Assembly: GCF_000058485.1 (NCBI RefSeq)
Contig: NC_008278.1
Span: 3,466,962-3,530,961 of the forward strand
Direction: 5' to 3'
Origin: Frankia alni ACN14a
Lineage (GTDB): Bacteria > Actinomycetota > Actinomycetes > Frankiales > Frankiaceae
DNA length: 64,000 nt
Shown here: positions 20,401 through 28,890 of the stretch, piece by piece
Layout of the letters: every line of letters begins with the position of its first letter
Numbering within the stretch: position 1 is the first letter of the stretch
Translations under genes and position numbers: made by a program
Notes under the pieces: generated by a model
Told to the model about the DNA's origin: nothing
Databases searched by the model: none
The model's input: only the letters and a program-made list of their open reading frames with translations

Positions 20401-20446
20401 CGGACCGGGTTGTCTCTGGCCGGGTGAATTCCCGGCACCCGGTCCG
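20401..20446. promoter_or_regulatory. Nested inverted repeat upstream of the importer operon
   Basis: A perfect 10-bp outer arm pair (CGGACCGGGT / ACCCGGTCCG) encloses a second pair (GCCGGG / CCCGGC, 20419-20436). It lies about 80 bp before the ATPase start. A direct repeat of CGTGTCGA (20451-20458 and 20466-20473) flanks it. This may be an operator or a structured leader; which one cannot be told from sequence alone. Confidence 0.5.
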
Positions 20447-20548
20447 TATACGTGTCGATTAATTCCGTGTCGACGGGCAGATGCAGTTCAGCAGGTCTCG
20501 GTGAATCGTTGGTGAACGGATCGCGACGAATATGTCGGTGACCGCCCC

Positions 20549-20567
20549 CGATTGGCGGTTCCAATCG
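20549..20567. terminator. Short hairpin after the hydrolase gene
   Basis: CGATTGG, a 5-nt loop, then CCAATCG lies just beyond the stop of the minus-strand hydrolase gene. No T run follows, so termination is only a possibility. Confidence 0.3.
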
Positions 20568-20596
20568 CGCGAGAGGTTTTCGGCTGATCGGGCCGG

Positions 20597-21601
20597 CTAC
20601 TCGGGTCGGCGGCGGTCGCGGATCCAGGCCGCGACCGCCGGGCCGATGACGGCGGGATCCTTCGTCCAGGCGAAGTGATCGCGGTGGGCGACACCGGCGG
20701 CGGCGGTGATGTGCCAGCGGTCGAGCCGGGCTCTGGGCATGCGGCGGCAGAGGAAGTCCACGTTCGACTTCGGTCCCAACCGGTCGTCGTCGAGGGAGAT
20801 GGCCAGCACCGGCAGGTCAAGCTCGGCGAGCAGCCGGTCGTAGTCACGGGTCGTCCCGTGCGGCCGGTAGCGGCTGGTGCGGGAGTGGCGGGCCCAGTCC
20901 GTCATCACCCGCCCGGGCATGGCGCCCCCGATGAGCATGCCGCCCGGCCAGTAGCCACGCACCCGCGCGACCAGGCCGATCGTCTGGATCGAGTACAGCG
21001 CCTCCGCCCACCGGCGGAAGCCGAACGCCTTCCAGTACACGGTCCCGGTGCCGATGACGCAGACACCGGCGATCCCGCCGTCGGCGGTCCCGTGGCGCTG
21101 CTCGGCCGCTGCGGCGGCGGCGTGCAGCAGGGCGATCTGGCCGCCGAGGCTGTGCCCGAACAGGTACGGCCGCGACCCGGGGAACCGCGTCCGCACGGCG
21201 GCCAGCACCCGCGGCAGGTCGACCTCGATGAGCTCGCGGTAGCCGAAGGTCGGCTGGTCGTGCAGGCCGGGCGTCGACTCGCCCTGGGCGCGCAGGTCCG
21301 TCGTCACCACCGACAGCCCCGCCGCGTGCAGCGCCCGCGCGATCGGCAGGTAGAACTTCGCCTTGAGCGCCATCGCGGGCAGGATCAGCACGACCGGCGC
21401 GTCCGGGTCGGCGTGGGGGAGCACCCGCAGCACGAACGACACGCCCCCGACGCTGTCGACCCGCAGCGCCTCCAACGCCGAGAACTCCGAGCGGCGCGGC
21501 GGCGCGGAGCCGGTTGTCGTCCCGGTTGTCGGGCCGGTTGCCGGGCCGCTTGTCGGGCCGCTTGTCGGGCCGGGCGCCGTCCCGGGCGTCGGGCCGGTCA
21601 C
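20597..21601 (-). CDS. Alpha/beta hydrolase, serine hydrolase with GHSLGG nucleophile elbow
   Basis: 334 residues. A Gly/Pro/Thr repeat tail (GPTS/GPAT/GPTT units, about 12-30) precedes the hydrolase fold. The nucleophile elbow is GHSLGG (about residue 160); a late Asp (LAISLDDDRLG) and a His (HRDHFAW) are suitable for the triad. It resembles cytosolic lipid or ester hydrolases with a lid insertion between strands. GTG 21601 gives a GTGA overlap with the stop of the upstream hotdog gene, supporting translational coupling. It may release or remodel acyl esters together with the hotdog protein and acyl-CoA dehydrogenase; substrate unknown. Confidence 0.82.
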   Translation of the reverse strand: MTGPTPGTAPGPTSGPTSGPATGPTTGTTTGSAPPRRSEFSALEALRVDSVGGVSFVLRVLPHADPDAPVVLILPAMALKAKFYLPIARALHAAGLSVVTTDLRAQGESTPGLHDQPTFGYRELIEVDLPRVLAAVRTRFPGSRPYLFGHSLGGQIALLHAAAAAAEQRHGTADGGIAGVCVIGTGTVYWKAFGFRRWAEALYSIQTIGLVARVRGYWPGGMLIGGAMPGRVMTDWARHSRTSRYRPHGTTRDYDRLLAELDLPVLAISLDDDRLGPKSNVDFLCRRMPRARLDRWHITAAAGVAHRDHFAWTKDPAVIGPAVAAWIRDRRRPE

Positions 21602-22140
21602 GGGGCGGCCGGGGCGCCGGCCGGGGCGGCGAGTTCGGCGACGTAGGCGAAGCGGAAGGTGGCGACCAGCGCGCCGGCGGCGTCGTGCAGCACCGCCTTG
21701 CCGTCGAGGTCGACGCGCTCGCCGGGGCCGGCGGCGAGCACCTGGCGCACCGCGCGCTCGTCGACGGTGCCCACGGCGCGCACCAGGCCCCGGGCGGGCC
21801 GGCGGAACGACGACCAGCTGTCGCGTACGACGAGCCATTCCACGTCGGCGATCCGGGCCGCCGTCGCCCCCACGAACGCGCACGCCCCGGCGATGTCCGC
21901 GGCGAGGAACTGCGCGCCGGCGTGCACGGTGCCGAACTGGTTGGTCAGCTCGGGACGGTCGGGGATCTCCACGACCGCGTGGTCAGCGTCGACCTCCGTC
22001 ACCTCGACGCCGACGAACGCGCCGAACGGCACCACCGTGTTCGCCATGCGCCGGATGTGCGCGAAGTCCACGGCGTTCCCCGGCTGGGCGAAGACCGCGA
22101 ATCCGGGTGCTGCCGGGCTCAGAACTGACGGGTTGCTCAC
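21598..22140 (-). CDS. Hotdog-fold protein, DUF4442/PaaI-type thioesterase-like
   Basis: 180 residues. The hotdog core is visible as NQFGTVHAGAQFLAADIAG (about residues 95-113), where HAG is the usual turn of thioesterases, followed by a strand pair with DGKAVLHDAAGALVATFRF. GTG 22140 follows AGGAGA by a few bases; a longer in-frame extension upstream enters a repeat-rich gap and was not used. It overlaps the downstream hydrolase by four bases. The family often acts on acyl-CoA or acyl-ACP thioesters; the actual substrate cannot be read from the sequence. Confidence 0.78.
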   Translation of the reverse strand: MSNPSVLSPAAPGFAVFAQPGNAVDFAHIRRMANTVVPFGAFVGVEVTEVDADHAVVEIPDRPELTNQFGTVHAGAQFLAADIAGACAFVGATAARIADVEWLVVRDSWSSFRRPARGLVRAVGTVDERAVRQVLAAGPGERVDLDGKAVLHDAAGALVATFRFAYVAELAAPAGAPAAP

Positions 22141-22194
22141 TGGGTCTCCTACCGCTGATGGACATGCCGCTGATGGGCACGGATCGCCTGACGC

Positions 22195-22299
22195 GGTTCC
22201 GCGGAACACCATGATCACGAGAGTCGGCTCGCAGCCAGGACGATCGCAGCCAGGACAGTCGTAGCCCGGACCGGGACGCGACGCGCGGTTCCGCGGAAC
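22195..22299. repeat. Palindrome pair around a triple 15-bp repeat (intergenic cassette)
   Basis: Two copies of GGTTCCGCGGAAC (22195-22207 and 22287-22299), each followed by ACC(A/T)(A/T)GATC-like sequence, enclose three 15-bp units of the type TCGCAGCCAGGACGA (22229-22273). The whole lies in the 175-bp gap between the hotdog and acyl-CoA dehydrogenase genes. Both palindromes lack the last C of the full 14-bp form found elsewhere. Confidence 0.8.
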
Positions 22300-22315
22300 A
22301 CCAAGATCGACCGGA

Positions 22316-23515
22316 CTAGCCGAGGCGGCGGAACACCCGCCGTGCCACCGAGGCCCGCAGCACCTCGGAGGGGCCCTCGTAGATGCGGAAGGCGCGCGCC
22401 TCGACGAGGAAGCGGGCGACGAGGTGGTCCTCGCAGACGCCGAGCCCGCCGAAGAGCTGCACCGCCCGGTCCAGCACCCGCCACACCGCCTCGGACACGA
22501 AGGTCTTCGCGATGGCGGCGTCGTGGCGGGCCGCCGAGCTGGTCGCGCCCTGGAGGTCCAGGGTCGCGGCGGTGGCGTGGACGAGGGCGCGGGCGGCGGC
22601 GAGGTCGATCTCGTTGTCGGCGACGAGGGCCTGCGCCATGCCGTGCTCGGCGATCGGGGCGCCGAAGGAGTGGCGGCCCAGCACGTGTTCGGCGGCCAGC
22701 ACGTGCGCGCGGACCGCGAGGCCCAGCCAGTTCATGCAGAACGTCAGCCGGGACGGGGCCAGCCGGGCCTGGGCGTACTCCAGGCCCAGGCCGACCTCGC
22801 CGAGCACGGCGTCGTCGTCGACGCGGCAGTCGTCGAAGGCGACCTCGCAGTGGCCGCCGGGGGCGCTGGTGAAGTCCAGCGTCGGCATCCGGCGCACCAC
22901 CCGCATCCCCGGGTTGTCCGCGTCGACGAGGAACATCGTGGGGCCGGCGTCGGTGCGCGCGACGCAGATCGTGAACGCGGCGCCGTCCGCGCCGGTGATG
23001 AGGTGCTTGGCGCCCGTGATCGACCAGCCGCCGGGCACCCGGGTGGCCAGCGTGCGCAGCATGCTCGGGTCGGATCCGGTGCCGGGCGCCGGTTCGGTCA
23101 TCGCGATCGACGAACGCACCTCGCCGGCGGCCAGCGGCGCCAGGTAGCGCTCGCGCTGGGCCGGGGTGGTGGCGTCGGCGAGCAGGTGGATGTTGCCGTC
23201 GTCCGGGGCCCAGCAGTGCAGGGCCAGCGGCCCGACGAGGCTCGCCCCCGCGGCGATGAGCACGTGCGCCTGCCCGCGGAAGTCCAGGCCGAAGCCGCCG
23301 TACTCGACGGGCGACAGCGGGCCGAACACCCCGGCGTCCTTGGCGGCCGCCACCAGCTCCAGCCGCAGCGCGTCGTCCATCCGGCGGCCGTCGACGACGA
23401 TCTCGCGTTCGACGGGGACGACGACGTCGCGGACGAACCGCGCGGTGCGTTCCGCCAACAGCACGGGATCCGGCGGACTCGATGCTTCGGAGGGCCTGAC
23501 GATTGTCTCGCTCAC
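22316..23515 (-). CDS. Acyl-CoA dehydrogenase family protein
   Basis: 399 residues, normal family length. FAD- and substrate-binding signatures are IAMTEPAPGTGSDPSML (middle) and HLITGADGAAF. The C-terminal helical domain has VQLFGGLGVCEDHLVARFL and ends with IYEGPSEVLRASVARR, where the E of YEGPSEV is the usual catalytic-region motif of ACADs. GTG 23515 follows GGGAG by eight bases. It heads a minus-strand unit with the hotdog and hydrolase genes, although the repeat cassette between them may separate transcripts. Divergent from the reductase gene. Substrate unknown. Confidence 0.9.
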   Translation of the reverse strand: MSETIVRPSEASSPPDPVLLAERTARFVRDVVVPVEREIVVDGRRMDDALRLELVAAAKDAGVFGPLSPVEYGGFGLDFRGQAHVLIAAGASLVGPLALHCWAPDDGNIHLLADATTPAQRERYLAPLAAGEVRSSIAMTEPAPGTGSDPSMLRTLATRVPGGWSITGAKHLITGADGAAFTICVARTDAGPTMFLVDADNPGMRVVRRMPTLDFTSAPGGHCEVAFDDCRVDDDAVLGEVGLGLEYAQARLAPSRLTFCMNWLGLAVRAHVLAAEHVLGRHSFGAPIAEHGMAQALVADNEIDLAAARALVHATAATLDLQGATSSAARHDAAIAKTFVSEAVWRVLDRAVQLFGGLGVCEDHLVARFLVEARAFRIYEGPSEVLRASVARRVFRRLG

Positions 23516-23665
23516 GGTTGCTCCCACCGGTATAAAAGTGCTGCGTGCGGGGTCATTGTTGCCGTGTCCCGCGCGTTCGGTCGTCGGCCATCGACGTTTT
23601 CGATGGGGTGATTGCCGTTGTATTGATCGCTGTTCACCCGATGCCTGGCATGCGACGGTTTGACG

Positions 23666-24625
23666 GTGAGTTCGGTATCTCGCTGGACGGTCCTGCGGGT
23701 GGACACCGCGACCCTGGCAGCAGAGAACGTGCTGGTAGTCGTGCTGGTGGACCCGCAAGGAGAGGCTCTCGACACCTGGGCTCCGGGCGCCCACGTGGAT
23801 ATTCGGGTACCGGGAGGGGAGATCCGCCAGTACTCGTTGTGCGGTGATCCGTCCGATACCCGGTCATGGCGAATCGCGGTGCTCCTGGAGGAGAAAAGCC
23901 GGGGCGGGTCGCGCTACTTCCATGAACAGGTCGTGACGGGCACGGAAATCGAGGTGGGCGCCCCGCGAAACAATTTCCCGCTGGTGGCCGGCGGGTCCTA
24001 CCGGCTGGTCGCCGGCGGCATCGGGATCACGCCGCTGCTGCCGATGCTGCACGAGCTGGAGCGCCGCGGCGCCGACTGGCGGCTGTACTACGGCGGTCGG
24101 GCGCGGCGGCGGATGGCGTTCCTGCCCGAACTCGCCCGCCACTCCGAGCGGGTGCGTGTGCTGCCCGAGGACACCGAGGGCCTGCTGCCCGTCGAGGACA
24201 TCGTCGCCGAGCTCGCCGACGACTCGCGGCTGTACTGCTGCGGGCCGGAGCCGTTGCTGGCGGCCACCGAGCGGGCGTTCGCCGCCCGCGGCGTCGGCAG
24301 CCTGCACATCGAGCGGTTCCGCCCCCGCCCGACGGACGGCGCGGACGACGCCGAGCAGCGGGCCTTCGACGTACTGCTGGCCGGCTCCGGACGGCTGGTG
24401 CGGGTACGGGCCGACCAGTCGGTGCTCGACGCGCTCGACCGCGCCGGGCTCGACGTCCCCTCCTCGTGCCGCGAGGGCACCTGCGCGAGCTGCGAGACGA
24501 CCGTGCTCGACGGCGAGGTCGACCACCGGGACTCGGTGCTGTCGGCGCAGGAGCAGGCCACCGGCACCACGATGATGATCTGCGTCTCGCGGGCGCGTTC
24601 GGAGCGGCTGACCCTTGACCTCTGA
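23666..24625 (+). CDS. PDR/VanB-type reductase with C-terminal plant-type 2Fe-2S domain
   Basis: 319 residues. Order: flavin domain with RQYSLCGDP (near residue 60), NAD domain with LVAGGIGITPLLPM (near 118) and YCCGPEPLLAA, then a ferredoxin domain with CREGTCASC plus a last Cys in MMICVS. Flavin-NAD-2Fe2S is the phthalate-dioxygenase-reductase order. It passes electrons from NAD(P)H to a partner oxygenase. Its neighbours are an FAD monooxygenase overlapping its end and a P450 two genes away, so it is the likely redox partner for one or more of the local P450s (inference). TTG 23660 is an alternative start. Confidence 0.9.
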   Translation: MSSVSRWTVLRVDTATLAAENVLVVVLVDPQGEALDTWAPGAHVDIRVPGGEIRQYSLCGDPSDTRSWRIAVLLEEKSRGGSRYFHEQVVTGTEIEVGAPRNNFPLVAGGSYRLVAGGIGITPLLPMLHELERRGADWRLYYGGRARRRMAFLPELARHSERVRVLPEDTEGLLPVEDIVAELADDSRLYCCGPEPLLAATERAFAARGVGSLHIERFRPRPTDGADDAEQRAFDVLLAGSGRLVRVRADQSVLDALDRAGLDVPSSCREGTCASCETTVLDGEVDHRDSVLSAQEQATGTTMMICVSRARSERLTLDL

Positions 24626-26063
24626 CCGATCGACCTCGACACCGCACTCCGGGCATGCCGTCGTCCTCGGGGCGGGGATCGCCGGCCTGCTCGCCGCGCG
24701 GGTCCTGAGCGAGTCCTTCGACCGGGTCAGCGTCCTCGACCGTGACGACCTGCCCGGCACCGGCGACACGGGCGATCTCGGTTCCGGTCTGGGCGCCGGT
24801 CTCGGTGCCCGCCGCGGGGTGCCACAGGCCGGGCACCTGCACGCGCTCATGGACCGTGGGCGGGAGATCCTCGAGGAGCTGCACCCCGGCCTGGTCACGC
24901 GGCTCGTCGCCGCCGGGGCGCCGACGAGCGAGGCGCTGGTCGGCGGGCGCTGGTACCTGCAGGGGCGCCGCGTCGGGCCGGTCTCCACCGGGCTGACGTC
25001 GGTGCTCGCGAGCCGGCCGCTGCTCGAACGCGAGCTGCGCCGGCGCACGGCGGCCCTGCCCGGCGTCCGCCTGCTGCCGCGGACCGCGGTGATCGGGCTG
25101 GTCGGCGTCGGGGCGGATGAGTCCGTCACCGGCGTGCGGATCCGTGCCGGCGCCGGCGACGGCGCGTCGACGGTGCTCGCCGCGGACCTGGTGGTCGACG
25201 CCAGCGGCCGCAACTCCCGTTCGCTGGACTGGCTTGCCGCCGCCGGGCACCCGGCGCCGCCGACGTCGCGCGTCACCGTGGATCTCGGCTACGCCTCGCG
25301 GATCTACCAGCGTCGCCCCGAGCACCTCGGCGGCGACCTCAGCGTCATCATCTCCACCACCCCGGGCCTGCGCGGCGGGGGCGCGGCCGCCGTCGAGGGC
25401 GACCGCTGGATCGTCACCCTCGCGGGCCTGCTCGGCGAGCATCCCCCCACCGACGACGACGGGTTCCGCGCGTTCGCCCGGCGGCTGCCGGCCCCCGACA
25501 TCGCCGACCTCATCGGCACGGCGACGCCCCTGACCGACGCCGTGCCCTACCGGTTCCGGGAATCGGTGCGGCGGCACTTCGAGGCCGTGCGCCGCCCACC
25601 CGACGGGATCGTGGTCATCGGCGACGCACTGTGCAGCTTCAACCCGCTCTACGCGCAGGGCATGACGGTCGCCGCCCAGCAGGCGCTGGTCCTGCGCGAC
25701 TGCCTGAGCGGGGGTCTGCGCGGGCTGCCCGGCCGCTTCTACCGCGCGGTCGGCCCCGTCCTCGACGTCGCGTGGGACATGGCGACCTCGTCGGACCTGC
25801 GCTACCCGGCGGTGGCGGGCCGGCGCACCCTGCGGGGCCGGGTTACCGGGAGCTACGCGGCCCGCGCGCAGCGCCGCGCACATCGCGATCCCGCCGTCGC
25901 CCGGACCCTCATGCGCGTGGTCCACCTCGCCGAGCCGCCCACCGCGCTGCTGCGCCCGGCGCTGGCCGCCCGGGTGCTCGCTCCCGGCGCCCCGCGGGCG
26001 ATCACCCCCGCCGCGCCCACTGTCCGTGACCGCCTGGCCGTCCCCCACCACGAGCAGTCGTAG
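24615..26063 (+). CDS. FAD-dependent monooxygenase/epoxidase-like oxidoreductase
   Basis: 482 residues. The N-terminal dinucleotide motif is GAGIAGLLAARVL, starting near residue 18. A second FAD motif, IVVIGDALCSFNPLYAQGM (about residue 335), is the GD motif of group A flavin monooxygenases. The TTG start lies inside the reductase gene (11-bp overlap), indicating tight coupling. The C-terminal 100 residues are helical and Ala/Arg-rich. The family includes hydroxylases and squalene-epoxidase-like enzymes acting on hydrophobic substrates; the target here is unknown but probably shared with the following P450. Confidence 0.83.
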   Translation: MTSDRSTSTPHSGHAVVLGAGIAGLLAARVLSESFDRVSVLDRDDLPGTGDTGDLGSGLGAGLGARRGVPQAGHLHALMDRGREILEELHPGLVTRLVAAGAPTSEALVGGRWYLQGRRVGPVSTGLTSVLASRPLLERELRRRTAALPGVRLLPRTAVIGLVGVGADESVTGVRIRAGAGDGASTVLAADLVVDASGRNSRSLDWLAAAGHPAPPTSRVTVDLGYASRIYQRRPEHLGGDLSVIISTTPGLRGGGAAAVEGDRWIVTLAGLLGEHPPTDDDGFRAFARRLPAPDIADLIGTATPLTDAVPYRFRESVRRHFEAVRRPPDGIVVIGDALCSFNPLYAQGMTVAAQQALVLRDCLSGGLRGLPGRFYRAVGPVLDVAWDMATSSDLRYPAVAGRRTLRGRVTGSYAARAQRRAHRDPAVARTLMRVVHLAEPPTALLRPALAARVLAPGAPRAITPAAPTVRDRLAVPHHEQS

Positions 26064-26075
26064 AAGGAGCTCAGC

Positions 26076-27353
26076 ATGGTCACCGTCCAACCCGCGTCGT
26101 CCGAGGCCTACGTCCCACCGAACGAGTCGTCCCCCGAGCAGACGGGGGCCCGGCTGCTCGCGAAGCTGTTCGACCCCGCGAACCGGCACGACCCCTACTC
26201 CATCTACACCGAACTGCGCGCCGCCGGACCGCTGCACACCGGGCCGTTCGACCTCAAGCTCGCCAACCGCTACGCGGACTGCGCGGCGGTGTTGGGCAGC
26301 CAGGAGTGGGGCCACGACCGCGAGCCCCACCAGCTCCACCCGACCATCCCCGCCGAGGCGTTCCCCGCGTCGTTCCTGTGGATGGAGCCACCGGACCACA
26401 CCCGGCTGCGCGGCCTGGTGACGAAGGCGTTCACCGCGCGGACCGTGGCGGCGCTGCGGCCCCGCATCGCCGCGCTCGTCGACGAGCTGCTCGACAACGC
26501 GCTGCGGCAGGGCGAGTTCGACCTCATCGCCACCATCGCCTACCCGCTGCCGCTGACGGTGGTCTGCGAGATCCTCGGCGTGCCGGCCGAGGACCATCCG
26601 CTGGTGCAGGTCTGGTCGCAGGCGCTCGCCCGGGCCTTCGACCCCGACGTGCTGATGACGCCGGAGGCGCTCGCCGAGCGCAACCGCGCCATCCCCGAGT
26701 TCCTGTCGTACTTCCGCGCCCTGGTCTCCCGCCGGCGCCGGGAGGCGACGGGCGACGATCTGATCACCCAGCTCGCCGCCGTCGAGGAGCAGGGCGACCG
26801 GCTCACCGAGGAGGAGCTGCTGGGCACCTGCGTGACGCTGCTCATCGCCGGCCACGAGACGACGGTCAACCTCGTCGGCAACGGGATGATGGCCCTGATC
26901 CGCCACCCCGACCAGGTCGCGCTGCTGCGGGAGCGCCCCGAGCTGATCGGGCCGGCGGTCGACGAGCTGCTGCGCTACGACTCGCCCATCCACATGAACA
27001 CCCGGGCCGCCAAGCGCGAGCTGGTCGTGGGCGGCGAGGTCTTCGCCCCCGGTGAGGGGATCGTCGCGCTCATCGCGTGCGCGAACCGCGACCCGCTGGT
27101 GTACGACGACCCGGAGCGGCTCGACGTCACCCGCTTCCACACCTCCAAGCCGATCGCCCGGCACCTGTCGTTCAGCCTCGGCCACCACTACTGCCTCGGC
27201 GCGCCGCTGGCACTACTCGAGATGGAGCTGCTGCTCGCCGGCGTGCTGGACCGGGTCGCCGACATGGAGCTGCTCACCGACACGCCGCCGTACAAGCCGA
27301 ACATGCTCATCCGCGGCCTGGCCGAACTCCCCACGCGCTTCCACGCCGCCTGA
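26076..27353 (+). CDS. Cytochrome P450 (first of three)
   Basis: 425 residues, bacterial class I size. The I-helix motif is AGHETT, the K-helix is VDELLRYDSP (ExxR), and the heme loop FSLGHHYCLG places the heme cysteine at residue 373. ATG 26076 has AAGGAG nearby and follows the monooxygenase gene by 12 bp, so both are probably in one transcript with the reductase. Soluble, cytoplasmic. Ends at a strong hairpin shared with the convergent second P450. Substrate unknown. Confidence 0.93.
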   Translation: MVTVQPASSEAYVPPNESSPEQTGARLLAKLFDPANRHDPYSIYTELRAAGPLHTGPFDLKLANRYADCAAVLGSQEWGHDREPHQLHPTIPAEAFPASFLWMEPPDHTRLRGLVTKAFTARTVAALRPRIAALVDELLDNALRQGEFDLIATIAYPLPLTVVCEILGVPAEDHPLVQVWSQALARAFDPDVLMTPEALAERNRAIPEFLSYFRALVSRRRREATGDDLITQLAAVEEQGDRLTEEELLGTCVTLLIAGHETTVNLVGNGMMALIRHPDQVALLRERPELIGPAVDELLRYDSPIHMNTRAAKRELVVGGEVFAPGEGIVALIACANRDPLVYDDPERLDVTRFHTSKPIARHLSFSLGHHYCLGAPLALLEMELLLAGVLDRVADMELLTDTPPYKPNMLIRGLAELPTRFHAA

Positions 27354-27393
27354 GTTCCACATTCCGCGGGCAGGCGGGATACGCGATACGCGG

Positions 27394-27442
27394 AAGGCCG
27401 GCGCCATCCCCGGGACCCATGACCGGGGGCGGCGCCGGCCTT
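27394..27442. terminator. Bidirectional hairpin terminator between convergent P450 genes
   Basis: A 12-bp perfect stem (AAGGCCGGCGCC, 27394-27405, with GGCGCCGGCCTT, 27431-27442) encloses a 25-nt loop that can pair further. It lies in the 96-bp gap between two convergent stops. The long GC stem with A/T ends fits a two-way intrinsic terminator. Confidence 0.75.
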
Positions 27443-27449
27443 CGCCGGT

Positions 27450-28715
27450 TCAGGCCGCGGCGGGGGAGAGGTCGACGGGCAGCGAGCTCAGCCCACGGTG
27501 GATGAGGCTCGGCTGGTAGGACAGCTCGTCGGTGGCCAGCGACAGCGCCGGCGCGCGCTCGACCAGCGTGCGGATCGCGGTCGTCGCCTCCAGCCGGGCC
27601 AGCGGCGCGCCCAGGCAGTAGTGCAGGCCGAGGCTGAAACCGAGGTGGCGCGGCGAGCGGCCGGGCTCGGCGTAGCGGGTGACGTCGAGGCGTTCGCCGC
27701 CGTCGAACACATCGGTGTCCCGGCCCGCCGACCCCATCAGCACGATCGCCCCGTCCCCGCGGCGGAAGCGGCGTTCGCCGACGGTGGTGTCGGTGAGCGC
27801 GACCCGCATCGTGAACTGGGTCGGCGTGTCGTAGCGCAGGATCTCCTCCACCGCCGACGGGGCCAGCTCGGGCCGGGCGCGCAGCAGCGCCAGCTGGTCG
27901 GGGTGGGCGAGCAGGGCGAGGATGCCGTTGCCGACCAGGTTGATCGACGTCTCCATCCCGGCGACGAGCAGCAGCACGCAGATGCCGAGCACCTCGGCGG
28001 CGGTGAGCACCTCGCCGGACTCCTCCACCGCGACGAGCCGGCTGAGAAGGTCGTCTTCGGGGTGCGCCTTGCGGCGCGCCACGAGGTCCTGAAGGTAGGC
28101 GACCACGTTCGCGCCGGCGGAGTCGCGACGGGCGGCGTCCTCGGCGGACAGCAGGGCGTCGGGGTCGGTGCCGCGGGCGATGGCCAGCTCCCAGGAACGC
28201 AGCATCTCGGCATCGGCCGCGGGCACCCCGAGCAGCCGCTGACCCACCATCGCCTGGGCGAGCGGCGCGGACAGGCCGCTGATCACGTCGAGTCCGCCGG
28301 CGGCGAGCGCGCGGTCCACCAGCGTGTCGACCAGGCTGGTGATCATCGGCGTGAGGTCGGCGACCATCCGGGCGCTGAACGCCTTGTTGACCAGCGTGCG
28401 CAGCCGCCGGTGGTCCGGCGGGTCCATCCGGATGAACGACCCGGGCAGGCTCGCCTGCTGGTCCCAGAAGGGGCTGAGCCGGTCGACGTTGCCGTGGCCC
28501 CACGCCTGGCTCTGCAACACCGCGGCGCAGTCCGAGAACCGGGACATCAGCGTCACCTCGGCGTCGCCCAGCCGGACGGGGGTCGGGCTGCCAGCCTGGC
28601 GCAGCCGGCGGTACCGAGGGTAGGGATCGATCCGGTGGGCGGTGTCGAACACGTCGTGGGCGTCGACAACACGGTGGGCGTCGACCCGGTCGCCGTCGAT
28701 CTCCGCTGTGGTCAT
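27450..28715 (-). CDS. Cytochrome P450 (second of three)
   Basis: 421 residues. The I-helix is VAGMETS, K-helix EEILRYDTP, heme loop FSLGLHYCLG with cysteine 367. ATG 28715 has AAGGAG nine bases upstream; a longer in-frame N-terminus lacks support. It is clearly similar to the two other local P450s in length and motifs (for example RYDTP and CLGAPLARLE), suggesting related ancestry. Convergent with the first P450 and separated from it by a terminator. Substrate unknown. Confidence 0.92.
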   Translation of the reverse strand: MTTAEIDGDRVDAHRVVDAHDVFDTAHRIDPYPRYRRLRQAGSPTPVRLGDAEVTLMSRFSDCAAVLQSQAWGHGNVDRLSPFWDQQASLPGSFIRMDPPDHRRLRTLVNKAFSARMVADLTPMITSLVDTLVDRALAAGGLDVISGLSAPLAQAMVGQRLLGVPAADAEMLRSWELAIARGTDPDALLSAEDAARRDSAGANVVAYLQDLVARRKAHPEDDLLSRLVAVEESGEVLTAAEVLGICVLLLVAGMETSINLVGNGILALLAHPDQLALLRARPELAPSAVEEILRYDTPTQFTMRVALTDTTVGERRFRRGDGAIVLMGSAGRDTDVFDGGERLDVTRYAEPGRSPRHLGFSLGLHYCLGAPLARLEATTAIRTLVERAPALSLATDELSYQPSLIHRGLSSLPVDLSPAAA

Positions 28716-28865
28716 GAATCCCGCTCCTTCGTATGCGCCTTCCGTCCCTCGGACCTGCGGTACCGGGAACACGGGTATGCGCGCGGAGAAATGCAGGTGG
28801 CGGCGTCATCGTGGGTCCGGCGTCGGTGCCGGTCAAGGGCTCTTTGTTGCGGGCCGGGCAATTCT

Positions 28866-28890
28866 CATCGGTCGATAAGGAGCGGGTATC
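28866..28890 (+). repeat. 25-bp direct repeat, copy A (CATCGGTCGATAAGGAGCGG core)
   Basis: This sequence recurs at 29980-30004 with 23 of 25 matches in the same orientation. Copy A overlaps the first two bases of the deacetylase stop triplet; copy B lies upstream of the third P450. The pair brackets exactly the deacetylase gene. Confidence 0.85.

Noticed and set aside
24027-27188. Very long open frame (about 1050 codons) on the minus strand opposite the reductase, monooxygenase and P450 genes
   Set aside because: It is a shadow created by high GC in the codons of the real plus-strand genes; it shows Arg/Gly/Ala-rich sequence and no recognisable domain.
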